Assembly: GCA_040758375.1 (NCBI GenBank)
Contig: JBFLWE010000003.1
Span: forward strand, 50,798 to 114,797
Direction of reading: 5' to 3'
Source: CAMLIZ01 sp040758375
GTDB lineage: Bacteria > Pseudomonadota > Gammaproteobacteria > Burkholderiales > Burkholderiaceae_C
Length of the DNA stretch: 64,000 bases
Within the stretch, counting starts at the first letter, position 1; every line of letters begins with the position of its first letter. Both the position numbers and the translations under genes were made by a program. The notes under the pieces are model-generated. The model had not been told where the DNA came from, did no database searches, and worked only from the letters and a program-made list of their open reading frames with translations. This document shows positions 51,866 through 59,781 of this stretch, piece by piece.

Positions 51866-52333
51866 TCACAGTCGGCTCTTGGTCTCGAGCTGCTGGTTGT
51901 CCACGCCGCCAGTGGCGTTGGCTTCGTTCCACTGTAGGATCACCGTCACCGCCCCTGTATCCTCCACATTGATCATGGCGCGACCGGATGGGAGAAGGCT
52001 CTCCACGTTCGCCTTCCAGTCCTTTAGGTCGGCTTCATAGATCTCGGATCCTGTGATGCTGCTTGCCGCATCGTCGAGGCCGGTATTCCAGCGCTTAGCC
52101 TTGGCATTGGCGCGGTCGGCGCGCAGGCGGTCGAGTACGTCGTCAGACAGCGCGGTTGCCTGCGAGCGCAAGAGGGACTGGTGACCGAACGTCAATGTGC
52201 GGGACTGCAAGCCTGCCAGCCCAAGCATGCCGAACGCAAAAATCACCAATGCCACAAGGATTTCGATCATGCCGACTCCCCGTTGAAGGCGGGTATGACA
52301 AGAAGCGGATGGGTGACGAGGCGTCTCACTCAT
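51866..52333 (-). CDS. pilV: Type IV minor pilin PilV
   Basis: A 155-residue minor pilin. The leader ends LQRGVG^MIEILVALVIFAFGMLGLAG, where Met replaces Phe at +1 as is common in PilV. LLRSQATALSDDVLDRLRAD follows. It lies ten bases after fimT, in the operon order fimT-pilV-pilW-pilX-pilY1-pilE. Confidence 0.92.
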   Translation of the reverse strand: MSETPRHPSASCHTRLQRGVGMIEILVALVIFAFGMLGLAGLQSRTLTFGHQSLLRSQATALSDDVLDRLRADRANAKAKRWNTGLDDAASSITGSEIYEADLKDWKANVESLLPSGRAMINVEDTGAVTVILQWNEANATGGVDNQQLETKSRL

Positions 52334-52343
52334 GTTCGAGGAC

Positions 52344-52946
52344 TCAGCTAGAGGGGCATGCGACGTCAGGATCTACCACGGAGATCCGCCCGGTCGTGGA
52401 CACTTCCATCAGTCTTCCTGTGACCGAGGAATCGCTCTTGTCGCATACCCGGAAGAAGATCGCGTTGCCAACCTGATTGCCGCCGACGCTGGTGAACGTC
52501 AGATACATGCGGCCGCTTGTTGATGAATCGGCGGGCGAGTAGACGAATGCAGGAGCGGTCCCGCTCCTTAAAACGCGCTCGATCCAGACGCGCTGCGCCG
52601 ATGCGGCGGAGACGCGTATCACGCTGCCGTCGGCGTCCGTCGCAGGCGATGCCTTGGTACCGTCGGTGTCCGCATCCGGGAAGATCTCCCACCCGGTCCC
52701 GAAGTCCTCCGTTCCGGCGGCCGAGCGCAATGTAACCGGCTGTCCTCTTCGCACCGCTTCAGACCGGGCAAGATTCAGGGCTCCAATGAACTCGTTCGCC
52801 TGACCGCTGACTCTGTTGCGTGCGAGCAGGTTCTTGAACGAAGGTATGCCGACAGCGAGCACGACACTCAAGACGGTGAGGGTCACCATCAACTCCGTCA
52901 GAGTGAAGCCTTTCACTTGGCTGGCACGAGGTCTGGCAGGTTGCAC
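52344..52946 (-). CDS. fimT: Type IV minor pilin FimT/FimU (GspH family)
   Basis: A 200-residue pseudopilin-like protein with cleavage site SQVKG^FTLTELMVTLTVLSV and the FimT/GspH region FKNLLARNRVSGQANEFIGALNLARSEAVRRG. The start is GTG, preceded by AGGAGGA, a strong Shine-Dalgarno. It is first in the minor pilin operon. FimT homologues can bind DNA in natural transformation; whether this one does is not visible. Confidence 0.9.
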   Translation of the reverse strand: MQPARPRASQVKGFTLTELMVTLTVLSVVLAVGIPSFKNLLARNRVSGQANEFIGALNLARSEAVRRGQPVTLRSAAGTEDFGTGWEIFPDADTDGTKASPATDADGSVIRVSAASAQRVWIERVLRSGTAPAFVYSPADSSTSGRMYLTFTSVGGNQVGNAIFFRVCDKSDSSVTGRLMEVSTTGRISVVDPDVACPSS

Positions 52947-52971
52947 AAATTCCTCCTGAAACGGCGAATCG

Positions 52972-53000
52972 ATTATGGAAAGCGGGCCATCGCCTGTCCT
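52972..53000 (-). promoter_or_regulatory. Candidate promoter of the minor pilin operon
   Basis: On the minus strand, AGGACA, a 17-base spacer and CATAAT place transcription start near 52965, about 20 bases before the GTG of fimT. Minor pilin operons elsewhere are controlled by AlgR-like or PilRS regulators; no such site is evident here. Confidence 0.45.
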
Positions 53001-53114
53001 GTCCGTCCATCCGTTGGGGATGGCCGCTCGTCAGCGTCTCAGGTGGGTGTGACGTATTGCACCTGTATCGCACGCGCGACGGTCGACCGGAGTCGCGCTT
53101 CCTGTCGCTGTGCG

Positions 53115-53143
53115 TTGACAAGCCGGGTTTCCCCTTGCATGAG
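53115..53143 (+). promoter_or_regulatory. Candidate promoter of the mla operon
   Basis: A perfect TTGACA is followed after 17 bases by CATGAG (3/6). Transcription would start near 53150, supporting the mlaF ATG at 53181 over an upstream in-frame ATG at 53139 that lies within the -10. The 234-base spacer to fimT contains nothing else recognisable. Confidence 0.4.
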
Positions 53144-53180
53144 AGAATTCGACGCGCTGCTGTGCGGCACGCCTGTTTCA

Positions 53181-53987
53181 ATGTCCAACCACCTCATCGA
53201 AATCGACCACGTCACCTTCGGCTACGACACCAGCCGGACGATCCTGAACGACGTATCGCTGCAGTTCCCCCGTGGCAATGTCACGGCCATCCTGGGCGGC
53301 TCGGGTTGCGGCAAGACCACGCTGCTGCGGCTGATCGGGGGCATGGTGGCGGCCAACCAGGGACGGGTGATGTTCGATGGCGAGACGGTGGACGCGCGCG
53401 ACAAGGAGCAGCTGTTCCGCTTGCGCCGGCGCCTGGGCATGCTGTTCCAGTTCGGGGCGCTGTTCACCGATCTGAGCGTGTTCGAGAACGTCGCCTTTCC
53501 GCTGCGCGAGCACACCGATCTGCCGGAGTCGATGATCCGCGACATCGTGCTGATGAAGCTCAATGCGGTGGGCCTGCGCGGCGCGGCGCCGCTGCGCATC
53601 TCGCAGGTCTCGGGCGGCATGGCGCGGCGCATCGCGCTGGCGCGGGCGATCGCGCTGGACCCCGAGCTGATCATGTACGACGAGCCCTTCGCCGGCCTGG
53701 ACCCCATTTCCATGGGCGTGGCCGCCAACCTGATCCGCAAGCTCAACGACGCCACCGGCGCCACCTCGCTCGTCGTGTCGCACGACGTGCAGGAGTGCTT
53801 CCTGATCTGCGACTACGCCTACCTGATGTCGTCGCAGGGGCGGGTGGTGGCCCATGGCCGGCCGGAGGAGCTGAACGCCTCCGACCACCCCGAGGTGCGC
53901 CAGTTCATCCGCGGCGAGCCCGACGGGCCGGTGAAGTTCCACTATCCGGCCCGCCCGCTGGCCGAAGAGCTGCAGGTGGGGGCATGA
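53181..53987 (+). CDS. mlaF: Phospholipid transport ATPase MlaF
   Basis: A 268-residue ABC ATPase of the Mla system, which moves phospholipids between outer and inner membranes. Walker A is GGSGCGKTTLL (~38), the signature is VSGGMARRIALARA, and the Walker B region is LIMYDEPFAGLDPI. The C-terminal extension (residues ~240-268) resembles the MlaB-contacting tail. The chosen ATG gives MSNHLIEIDHVTFGY. It overlaps mlaE (ATGA). Confidence 0.95.
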   Translation: MSNHLIEIDHVTFGYDTSRTILNDVSLQFPRGNVTAILGGSGCGKTTLLRLIGGMVAANQGRVMFDGETVDARDKEQLFRLRRRLGMLFQFGALFTDLSVFENVAFPLREHTDLPESMIRDIVLMKLNAVGLRGAAPLRISQVSGGMARRIALARAIALDPELIMYDEPFAGLDPISMGVAANLIRKLNDATGATSLVVSHDVQECFLICDYAYLMSSQGRVVAHGRPEELNASDHPEVRQFIRGEPDGPVKFHYPARPLAEELQVGA

Positions 53988-54769
53988 CGGCCAACCCGCT
54001 GGCCTGGCTGGGCACGCTCACATTGAACTGGCTGCGCTCGCTGGGCGCCGGCGCGTTCTTCTTTCTCGACCTGCTCAAGCACAGCCCGATCGCGCTGCGC
54101 CGGTTCGGCCTGGTCGTGGCGCAGGTGCATGCCATCGGCAACCTGTCGCTGGTGATCATCCTGTCGTCCGGCCTGGCCGTGGGCTTCGTGCTGGCGCTGC
54201 AGATGTATTACGCGCTGGTGACCTACGGTGCGGCGGAGTCGCTGGGGCTGGTGGTGAACCTGTCGCTGGTGCGCGAGCTGGGGCCGGTGGTGACGGCGCT
54301 GCTGTTCGCGGGCCGCGCCGGCACCTCGCTCACCGCCGAGATCGGCCTGATGAAGGCTGGCGAGCAGCTCTCGGCAATGGAGATGATGGCGGTCGACCCC
54401 AAGAGCCGCGTGCTGGCGCCGCGCTTCCTGGGCGGGTTGTTCGCGATGCCGGTGCTCGCGATCCTGTTCTCGACCATCGGCATCATGGGTGCCTACGTGG
54501 TGGCGGTGCTGCTGATCGGCGTGGACGCCGGCAACTTCTGGTCGATCATGCAGGCCAAGGTGGACGTGTGGCGCGACGTGGGCAACGGCATCGTCAAGAG
54601 CGCCGTGTTTGGCGTGATCTGCACCTTCGTCGCGCTATACCAGGGCTATGAAACACAGGCCACGCCGGAAGGCGTGGCGTATGCAACGACGCGCACCGTG
54701 GTGGTTTCATCGCTGGCGGTGCTGGGCATGGACTTCATCCTCACGGCACTGATGTTTTCTACGCCGTGA
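53984..54769 (+). CDS. mlaE: Phospholipid transport permease MlaE
   Basis: A 261-residue integral membrane permease with about six helices and the conserved MlaE signatures LALQMYYALVTYGA, RELGPVVTALLFAGRAG and AEIGLMKAGEQLSAMEMMAVDP. With MlaF, MlaB and the hexameric MlaD it forms the inner-membrane complex. The ATG overlaps the mlaF stop. Confidence 0.96.
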   Translation: MTANPLAWLGTLTLNWLRSLGAGAFFFLDLLKHSPIALRRFGLVVAQVHAIGNLSLVIILSSGLAVGFVLALQMYYALVTYGAAESLGLVVNLSLVRELGPVVTALLFAGRAGTSLTAEIGLMKAGEQLSAMEMMAVDPKSRVLAPRFLGGLFAMPVLAILFSTIGIMGAYVVAVLLIGVDAGNFWSIMQAKVDVWRDVGNGIVKSAVFGVICTFVALYQGYETQATPEGVAYATTRTVVVSSLAVLGMDFILTALMFSTP

Positions 54770-54788
54770 ACGAGAGGACGCGACAACG

Positions 54789-55295
54789 ATGAGCAAGAAA
54801 GGGATCGAAACGCTGGTGGGCCTGTTCGTCCTGCTGGGCATCCTGGGCCTGGTGTTCCTGGCGCTGAAGGCGGCCAACCTCGGCAGCTTCAATGGCGGCG
54901 ACACCTACCAGGTGCAGGCCCGCTTCGACAACATCGGCGGGCTCAAGGTGCGGGCGCCGGTGCGCAGCGCCGGCGTGACGGTGGGGCGCGTGTCGTCGAT
55001 CGCGCTCGACGGCAAGACCTACCAGGGCGTGGTGACGCTCGACCTGGAAAAGAGCTTCCAGTTCCCGCGCGACAGCTCGGCCAAGATCCTCACGGCCGGG
55101 CTGCTGGGCGACCAGTACATCGGCCTGGAGCCAGGGGGCGACGAGAAGAACCTTGCCGCGGGCGACGTGATCCGCCAGACCCAGTCGGCCGTGGTGCTGG
55201 AGAACCTGATCGGCCAGTTCCTGTTCAACAAGGCGGCCGAGGCGGGCACCGCACCGGCACCGGGCCCCGACGGCAGCGGCGGGGCGAAGAAGTGA
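54789..55295 (+). CDS. mlaD: Phospholipid-binding MCE protein MlaD
   Basis: A 168-residue single-MCE-domain protein. It has a transmembrane anchor at ~8-27 (ETLVGLFVLLGILGLVFLAL) and an MCE domain at ~35-115 (YQVQARFDNIGGLKVRAPVRSAGVTVGRV). The C-terminal helix LENLIGQFLF forms the hydrophobic tunnel of the hexamer. The tail is short and Gly-rich. It overlaps the MlaA gene (GTGA). Confidence 0.95.
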   Translation: MSKKGIETLVGLFVLLGILGLVFLALKAANLGSFNGGDTYQVQARFDNIGGLKVRAPVRSAGVTVGRVSSIALDGKTYQGVVTLDLEKSFQFPRDSSAKILTAGLLGDQYIGLEPGGDEKNLAAGDVIRQTQSAVVLENLIGQFLFNKAAEAGTAPAPGPDGSGGAKK

Positions 55296-56113
55296 GCGCG
55301 CCGCGCCTGGTGCGCGGCGGCCGCTTGCTGCTCGCGCTGTGCATCCTGGTTACGGCGGCCGGTTGTGCCACCGTGGGCGGCGCGCCGCCGCGGCAAAGTG
55401 CGGGCCAGAAGCTCGACCCCTGGGAAAACTGGAACCGCAAGGTGTTCGCGTTCAACGAGGGCCTGGACGAGCACCTGCTCAAGCCCGTGGCCACGGCCTA
55501 CCAGAAGGTGGTGCCTTCGTTCGTGCGCAGCGCGGTGACCAACTTCTTCGGCAATGCGCAAGACGGCTGGTCGGCCGTGAACCACCTGCTGCAAGGCAAG
55601 GGTCAGTCGGCCTTCGAGATGATGGTGCGCTTCAACACCAACACGGTGTTCGGCTTCGGCGGCGTGCTCGACATCGCCAGCGAGGCGGGCATCGAGCGCC
55701 AGCCCGAAGACTTCGGCCAGACGCTGGGCGCCTGGGGTTTCGGGGCCGGCGCCTACATCGTCTGGCCGGTGCTGGGCCCATCGTCGGTGCGCGATTCGCT
55801 GGCGCTGCCGCTGGACCGCAGCGCCACGCCGGCGGTGCTGTTCAGCAACGACCTGGGCACGGAGCTCACCGTGCTGACGCTGCAACTCGTGGACACGCGC
55901 GCCAACCTGCTCAGTGCAAGCCGCGTCATCGACGACATTGCGCTCGACAAGTACACCTTTGTGCGCGATGGCTACCTGGCGCGCCGGCGCAGCCTGGTGT
56001 ACGACGGCAACCCGCCGGACCGTGAGGTGATGGACGACGCCGAGATGGATTTGCCCGCCGAGCCGTCACCGGCCGAATCGCCAGCCGCCGGGGCTTCGGC
56101 CCCGGCCCGGTGA
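55292..56113 (+). CDS. mlaA: Outer-membrane lipoprotein MlaA (VacJ)
   Basis: A 273-residue lipoprotein with lipobox VTAAGC (Cys ~28). The VacJ core is strongly conserved: DPWENWNRKVFAFNEGLD, VRSAVTNFFGN, FGQTLGAWGFGAGAYIVWPVLGPSSVRDS. It extracts misplaced phospholipids from the outer leaflet and hands them to MlaC. The GTG start overlaps mlaD. The tail beyond ~245 is Glu/Ala/Pro-rich. In Escherichia coli mlaA is elsewhere on the chromosome; here it is in the operon. Confidence 0.95.
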   Translation: MSAPRLVRGGRLLLALCILVTAAGCATVGGAPPRQSAGQKLDPWENWNRKVFAFNEGLDEHLLKPVATAYQKVVPSFVRSAVTNFFGNAQDGWSAVNHLLQGKGQSAFEMMVRFNTNTVFGFGGVLDIASEAGIERQPEDFGQTLGAWGFGAGAYIVWPVLGPSSVRDSLALPLDRSATPAVLFSNDLGTELTVLTLQLVDTRANLLSASRVIDDIALDKYTFVRDGYLARRRSLVYDGNPPDREVMDDAEMDLPAEPSPAESPAAGASAPAR

Positions 56114-56233
56114 ACCCGTGGCGCCACTGGTGCGTTGAACCTCTGCGGTATCGACGGCTCGAACGGTCACCGCAGCCGTGGCAGGCGATTCCGGTCGCCC
56201 CACCGGCAACGATATGTAAGGAGTAGATCGAAC

Positions 56234-56869
56234 ATGTGGATCCAACGTCTTGTTTCCGCGCTGGCCCTGAGCAGCGCCTTCCTGGCCGCCGGCGCGGTGC
56301 AGGCGCAGACTGCGCCCGACGCACTGGTCAAGCAGGTGTCCAACGAGGTGGTCGATGCGGTGAAGGCCGACAAGGCCATCCAGGCCGGCGACGTGCAGCG
56401 CATCAACGCGCTGGTCGATTCCAAGGTGATGCCGCACGTGAACTTCCAGCGCATGACCTCCATGTCGGTCGGCCGCTACTGGCGCACCGCCACCCCCGAG
56501 CAGCAAAAGCGCCTGCAGGAGGAATTCAAGACCCTGCTGGTGCGTACCTACGCCGGCGCGCTCACCCAGGTGAAGGACCAGACCACCGTGGTGCTCAAGC
56601 CGATGCGTTCGCAGCCGGCCGACACCGAGGTGGTGGTGCGCACCGAGGTGCGCAACAGCGGCAGCGAGCCGATCCAGCTCGACTACCGGCTGGAGAAGGC
56701 GGGTGACACCTGGCGCGTGTACGACATCAACGTCGGCGGTATCTGGTTGGTGGAGCAGTACCGCAACAGCTTTGCGCAGGAGATCGGCGCCAACGGCGTG
56801 GAAGGGCTGATCGCGAAGCTGGCCGAGAAGAACAAGAGCGCCGGCGGCGCCAAGCAGGCCAAGAGCTGA
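56234..56869 (+). CDS. mlaC: Periplasmic phospholipid carrier MlaC
   Basis: A 211-residue soluble periplasmic shuttle (Tol-Tol_Ttg2 family). The signal peptide ends GAVQAQ (~24). Family blocks include VMPHVNFQRMTSMSVGRYWR, LLVRTYAGAL and VYDINVGGIWLVEQYRNSFAQEI. AAGGAG lies ~11 bases before the ATG. The 120-base gap after mlaA is the only notable spacer in the operon. Confidence 0.95.
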   Translation: MWIQRLVSALALSSAFLAAGAVQAQTAPDALVKQVSNEVVDAVKADKAIQAGDVQRINALVDSKVMPHVNFQRMTSMSVGRYWRTATPEQQKRLQEEFKTLLVRTYAGALTQVKDQTTVVLKPMRSQPADTEVVVRTEVRNSGSEPIQLDYRLEKAGDTWRVYDINVGGIWLVEQYRNSFAQEIGANGVEGLIAKLAEKNKSAGGAKQAKS

Positions 56870-56877
56870 CTTCCACC

Positions 56878-57165
56878 ATGTTGCTGCTGCCGCAAACCGT
56901 GACGCTGCGCGAGGCGCAGGACACCTTGCGCATGCTGTCGCAGGCGCTGCAGCGTGAAGACGCGTCCATCCTCACGGTGGACGCCAGCCCCTTGCGCGAA
57001 CTCGACAGTGCCGCCATCGCGGTGCTGCTCGAGTGCCGCCGCCTGGCCCAGGCCTGGGGCAAGACCTTCGCCATCCACGGCGCGCCGCCCAAGCTGGTGG
57101 ACCTGGCCAAGCTCTACGGTGTCGACGAACTGCTCGCCTTGGCCCCCGTGGGACAGGCCGCGTAG
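56878..57165 (+). CDS. mlaB: STAS-domain protein MlaB
   Basis: A 95-residue STAS protein that stabilises MlaF. Core elements are LTVDASPLRELDSAAIAVLLECRRLA (split around the conserved DSAA turn) and FAIHGAPPKLVDLAKLYGVDELL. It lies nine bases after mlaC and is the last gene of the operon. It is followed by a degenerate repeat and the convergent hexR gene. Confidence 0.92.
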   Translation: MLLLPQTVTLREAQDTLRMLSQALQREDASILTVDASPLRELDSAAIAVLLECRRLAQAWGKTFAIHGAPPKLVDLAKLYGVDELLALAPVGQAA

Positions 57166-57262
57166 CGGCCAGGGGCGGTGCCGCTGAGCGCCGCATCCGC
57201 GATCCGGGTTTCCCGGGCGCGGATGGCAACCCCTCGGGGGTGGCCGCCAGGCGGCCGGGGCT
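57166..57262 (+). repeat. GC-rich intergenic repeat, copy D (degenerate)
   Basis: Lying between the convergent mlaB and hexR genes, it carries GCATCCGCGATCCGGGTTTC, then AACCCCTCGGGGGTGG and GCCGCCAGGCGGCC, resembling in order the blocks of the copies at 1576 and 22646. Similarity is weaker than between those two, so membership is tentative. It is hairpin-rich and may act as a shared 3' end. Confidence 0.45.
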
Positions 57263-57266
57263 CACA

Positions 57267-58142
57267 TCACTCGGGCTGGGCGTATCGCTTGGCCCGGAGA
57301 TTGCGCTTGATCTCCTGCAGCATCGGCCGCAGCGTCTGCTGGCCCAGCCGCAGCGCCACCCCGGTGGTGAGGATGTCGATGATGGTCAGGTGCAGCAGCC
57401 GCGAGACCATGGGGCTGTAGCGGTCGTAGTCTTCCGGATGGTCGGCGGCCAGCAACACCTGGTTGTGGCCTTGCGCCAGTTGCGCCAGCGGCGAGCCGCT
57501 GCAGGTGATGACGATCACCGTGGCGCCCTTGCGGCGCGCGATGTCGGCCGCGTCCATCAGGTCACGGCTGCGGCCGGAGTTGGAGATCACCACCGCGCAG
57601 TCGCCTGGCTGCAGCATCGTCGCGCTCATCACCTGCACGTGGCCGTCGCTGTGCGCGATGGCGTTCACGCCCAGGCGAAAGAACTTGTGCTGCGCGTCCT
57701 GGGCCACGATGCCCGAGTTGCCGACGCCGTAGAACTCGATGCGCCGGCCGTTGCGGCAGGCCTCGGTGAGCGCGGCCATCGCGCGCTCGAAGGCATGGCT
57801 GGCGGCGTCGTTGCGGTACTTCAGCAGTGCGCTCACCGCGTTGTCGATCACCTTGACGATCAGGTCGCCGGGTTTGTCGTCCTCATCGACTGCCCGATGC
57901 ACGAACGGCACGCCCTCGTTCACGCTGCCGGCCAGCTTGAGCTTGAAGTCGGCCAGCCCGTCGTAGCCCACGCTGCGGCAGAAGCGCACCACCGTGGGCT
58001 TGCTCACGTGGGCGCGCTCGGCGAGCTCGCTCACCGGCAGGCTCGCGAAGGTGCGCGCGTCGTTCAGCACCAGCTTGGCCACGCGCTGCTCGGCCGGCGG
58101 CAGCGCCGGTATCGACGCGCGGATGCGGTCCAACATGCTCAT
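57267..58142 (-). CDS. hexR: RpiR-family sugar-phosphate regulator HexR
   Basis: A 291-residue repressor of glucose catabolism. The N-terminal HTH_6 domain (~1-80) includes SKPTVVRFCRSVGYDGLADFKLKL. The C-terminal SIS domain (~125-260) includes GVGNSGIVAQDAQHKFFRLG and ISNSGRSRDL, which bind 2-keto-3-deoxy-6-phosphogluconate in characterised HexR proteins. It lies 33 bases after zwf on the same strand, so it is probably co-transcribed and autoregulated through the site in the zwf leader. Confidence 0.9.
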   Translation of the reverse strand: MSMLDRIRASIPALPPAEQRVAKLVLNDARTFASLPVSELAERAHVSKPTVVRFCRSVGYDGLADFKLKLAGSVNEGVPFVHRAVDEDDKPGDLIVKVIDNAVSALLKYRNDAASHAFERAMAALTEACRNGRRIEFYGVGNSGIVAQDAQHKFFRLGVNAIAHSDGHVQVMSATMLQPGDCAVVISNSGRSRDLMDAADIARRKGATVIVITCSGSPLAQLAQGHNQVLLAADHPEDYDRYSPMVSRLLHLTIIDILTTGVALRLGQQTLRPMLQEIKRNLRAKRYAQPE

Positions 58143-58175
58143 CTGTCCCCTCCGACGCGCCTGCAGGCCCGCGTC

Positions 58176-59621
58176 TTACTGTTCTTCGTCCCACGCAAAG
58201 CCGTCGCGCGCCACCAGCGCGCTGGCCGCCGGCGGGCCCCAGCTGCCGGCGGCATACGGTCGCGGGCCGGTGGTATCGCGCTGCCAGGCGTGGAGCACCG
58301 GCTCCACCCAGCGCCAGGCCTGCTCCTGCTCGTCGCTGCGCACGAACAGGTTGAGCCGGCCGGCGATGGCGTCCAGCAGCAGGCGTTCGTAGGCGCCCAC
58401 GCGTTCGGTGGGGAAGGCCTTGTCGAAGTCGAGATCCAGCGACACCGGCGACAGCGCCTCGCTCTGGCCCGTGCCCTTGGCGGCCAGCAGGTGCAGCTCG
58501 AGCCCGTCTTCCGGCTGCAGCTTGATCACCAGCTTGTTGGCCTGGCTGGCGCCGGGAAAGATGGGGTGCGGCACCGGCCGGAAGTTGACCACGATCTCGG
58601 CGCTGCGCGCGGCCAGGCGCTTGCCGGTGCGCAGGTAAAAGGGCACGCCGGCCCAGCGCCAGTTCTGCACCTCGGTGCGCAGCGCCACGAAGGTCTCGCA
58701 GCGGCTGTTGGGCGGAACCTTCACTTCCTCCAGGTAGCCGGGCACCGGCTTGCCATCGATGGCGCCGGCCTTGTACTGGCCGCGCACGACGTCGCGCTGT
58801 ACGTCGCCCTCGGTAAAGGGTTTCAGCGAGCGCAGCACCTTGAGCTTCTCGTCGCGGATGGCGTCGGCGTCGCTGGTCGAGGGCGGCTCCATCGCGATCA
58901 TGGTCAGCAGCTGCAGCGCATGGTTCTGGATCATGTCGCGCAAGGCGCCGGTGCGGTCGTAGAAGTCGCCGCGCGTGCCCACGCCGATGCCCTCGGCCAG
59001 CGTGATCTGGATGTTGGCGATGCTTTCGCGCCGCCACAGCGGCTCGAACAAGGCGTTGCCGAAGCGCAGCGCCATCAGGTTCTGCACCGAAGGCTTGCCG
59101 AGGTAATGGTCGATGCGGAAGGCCTGGGACTCAGCGAACACCGAGCGCACCACGCGATTGATCTCCTGGGCGCTTTGCAGGTCATGGCCCAGCGGCTTCT
59201 CGAGCACCACGCGCATCTGCGGGCTGTTCAGGCCTGCGGCGCCCAGCTGCTCGCAGATCTGTGGAAAGAGGTGGGGGCTGGTGGCGAGATAGAACACCAC
59301 GGTGTCGGCATTGCGCTCGCCGAGCCACTCTTTCAGGCGCGCATAGTGCTCGGGCTGCGAGAGGTCCATGCGCCGGTAGTGCAGCGACTCGGCGAAGCGC
59401 GCGAACTCCTCATCGCTCGGGCGCTTGGGGTGCTCCACTTCCTGGAAGCGCTCCTTCAGCCAGGCGCGGTACTTGTCGTCCGATTGCTCGTCGCGCGCCA
59501 CCGCGAGGATGCGGCCGCCGGCGGGCAGCTTGCCGTGGCGGAAGGCCTGGAACAGCGCCGGCATCAGCTTGCGCCAGGTGAGGTCGCCGGTGCCGCCGAA
59601 GAACACGAGGTCGAAGGACAT
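58176..59621 (-). CDS. zwf: Glucose-6-phosphate dehydrogenase Zwf
   Basis: A 481-residue enzyme oxidising glucose 6-phosphate to 6-phosphogluconolactone with NADP, feeding the Entner-Doudoroff and pentose phosphate routes. The cofactor loop FFGGTGDLTWRKLMP is at the N-terminus, and the catalytic/substrate motif RIDHYLGKPSVQNLMALRFGN (quoted from Arg; active His in DHYLGK) is near 175. Neither pgl nor edd/eda is adjacent. It is divergent from tal with a 160-base control region. Confidence 0.97.
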   Translation of the reverse strand: MSFDLVFFGGTGDLTWRKLMPALFQAFRHGKLPAGGRILAVARDEQSDDKYRAWLKERFQEVEHPKRPSDEEFARFAESLHYRRMDLSQPEHYARLKEWLGERNADTVVFYLATSPHLFPQICEQLGAAGLNSPQMRVVLEKPLGHDLQSAQEINRVVRSVFAESQAFRIDHYLGKPSVQNLMALRFGNALFEPLWRRESIANIQITLAEGIGVGTRGDFYDRTGALRDMIQNHALQLLTMIAMEPPSTSDADAIRDEKLKVLRSLKPFTEGDVQRDVVRGQYKAGAIDGKPVPGYLEEVKVPPNSRCETFVALRTEVQNWRWAGVPFYLRTGKRLAARSAEIVVNFRPVPHPIFPGASQANKLVIKLQPEDGLELHLLAAKGTGQSEALSPVSLDLDFDKAFPTERVGAYERLLLDAIAGRLNLFVRSDEQEQAWRWVEPVLHAWQRDTTGPRPYAAGSWGPPAASALVARDGFAWDEEQ

Positions 59622-59636
59622 GGTGGAGCGCGCAGG

Positions 59637-59651
59637 TGTAACTTAGTTTCG
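59637..59651. promoter_or_regulatory. Candidate HexR operator in the zwf leader
   Basis: TGTAACTTAGTTTCG matches one full arm (TGTAA) and part of the other of the HexR palindrome TGTAA-N5-TTACA. It lies 16-30 bases before the zwf ATG, just downstream of the predicted zwf transcription start, where a bound repressor would block elongation. The position is apt but the second arm is poor. Confidence 0.4.
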
Positions 59652-59657
59652 CGCAAA

Positions 59658-59686
59658 ATGATGCACGAGTTTCTTACCCGGGTCAA
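59658..59686 (-). promoter_or_regulatory. Candidate zwf promoter
   Basis: On the minus strand TTGACC, a 17-base spacer and CATCAT predict a start near 59650. A separate plus-strand TCTAAT at 59747-59752, 30 bases before tal, may be the tal -10 but lacks a -35. Confidence 0.45.
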
Positions 59687-59781
59687 CGGCAAGCGCCATG
59701 CCGCAGTTCGTAACCGGGGCGAATCCGGGTATGCACGCTGCTCGGGTCTAATTGCAGGGCCACAGCGCACCTTTCTTCGCC

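Noticed and set aside
53139..53180. Alternative MlaF start at 53139
   Set aside because: It falls inside the putative -10 region and adds 14 residues absent from the family's usual N-terminus. It cannot be fully excluded.
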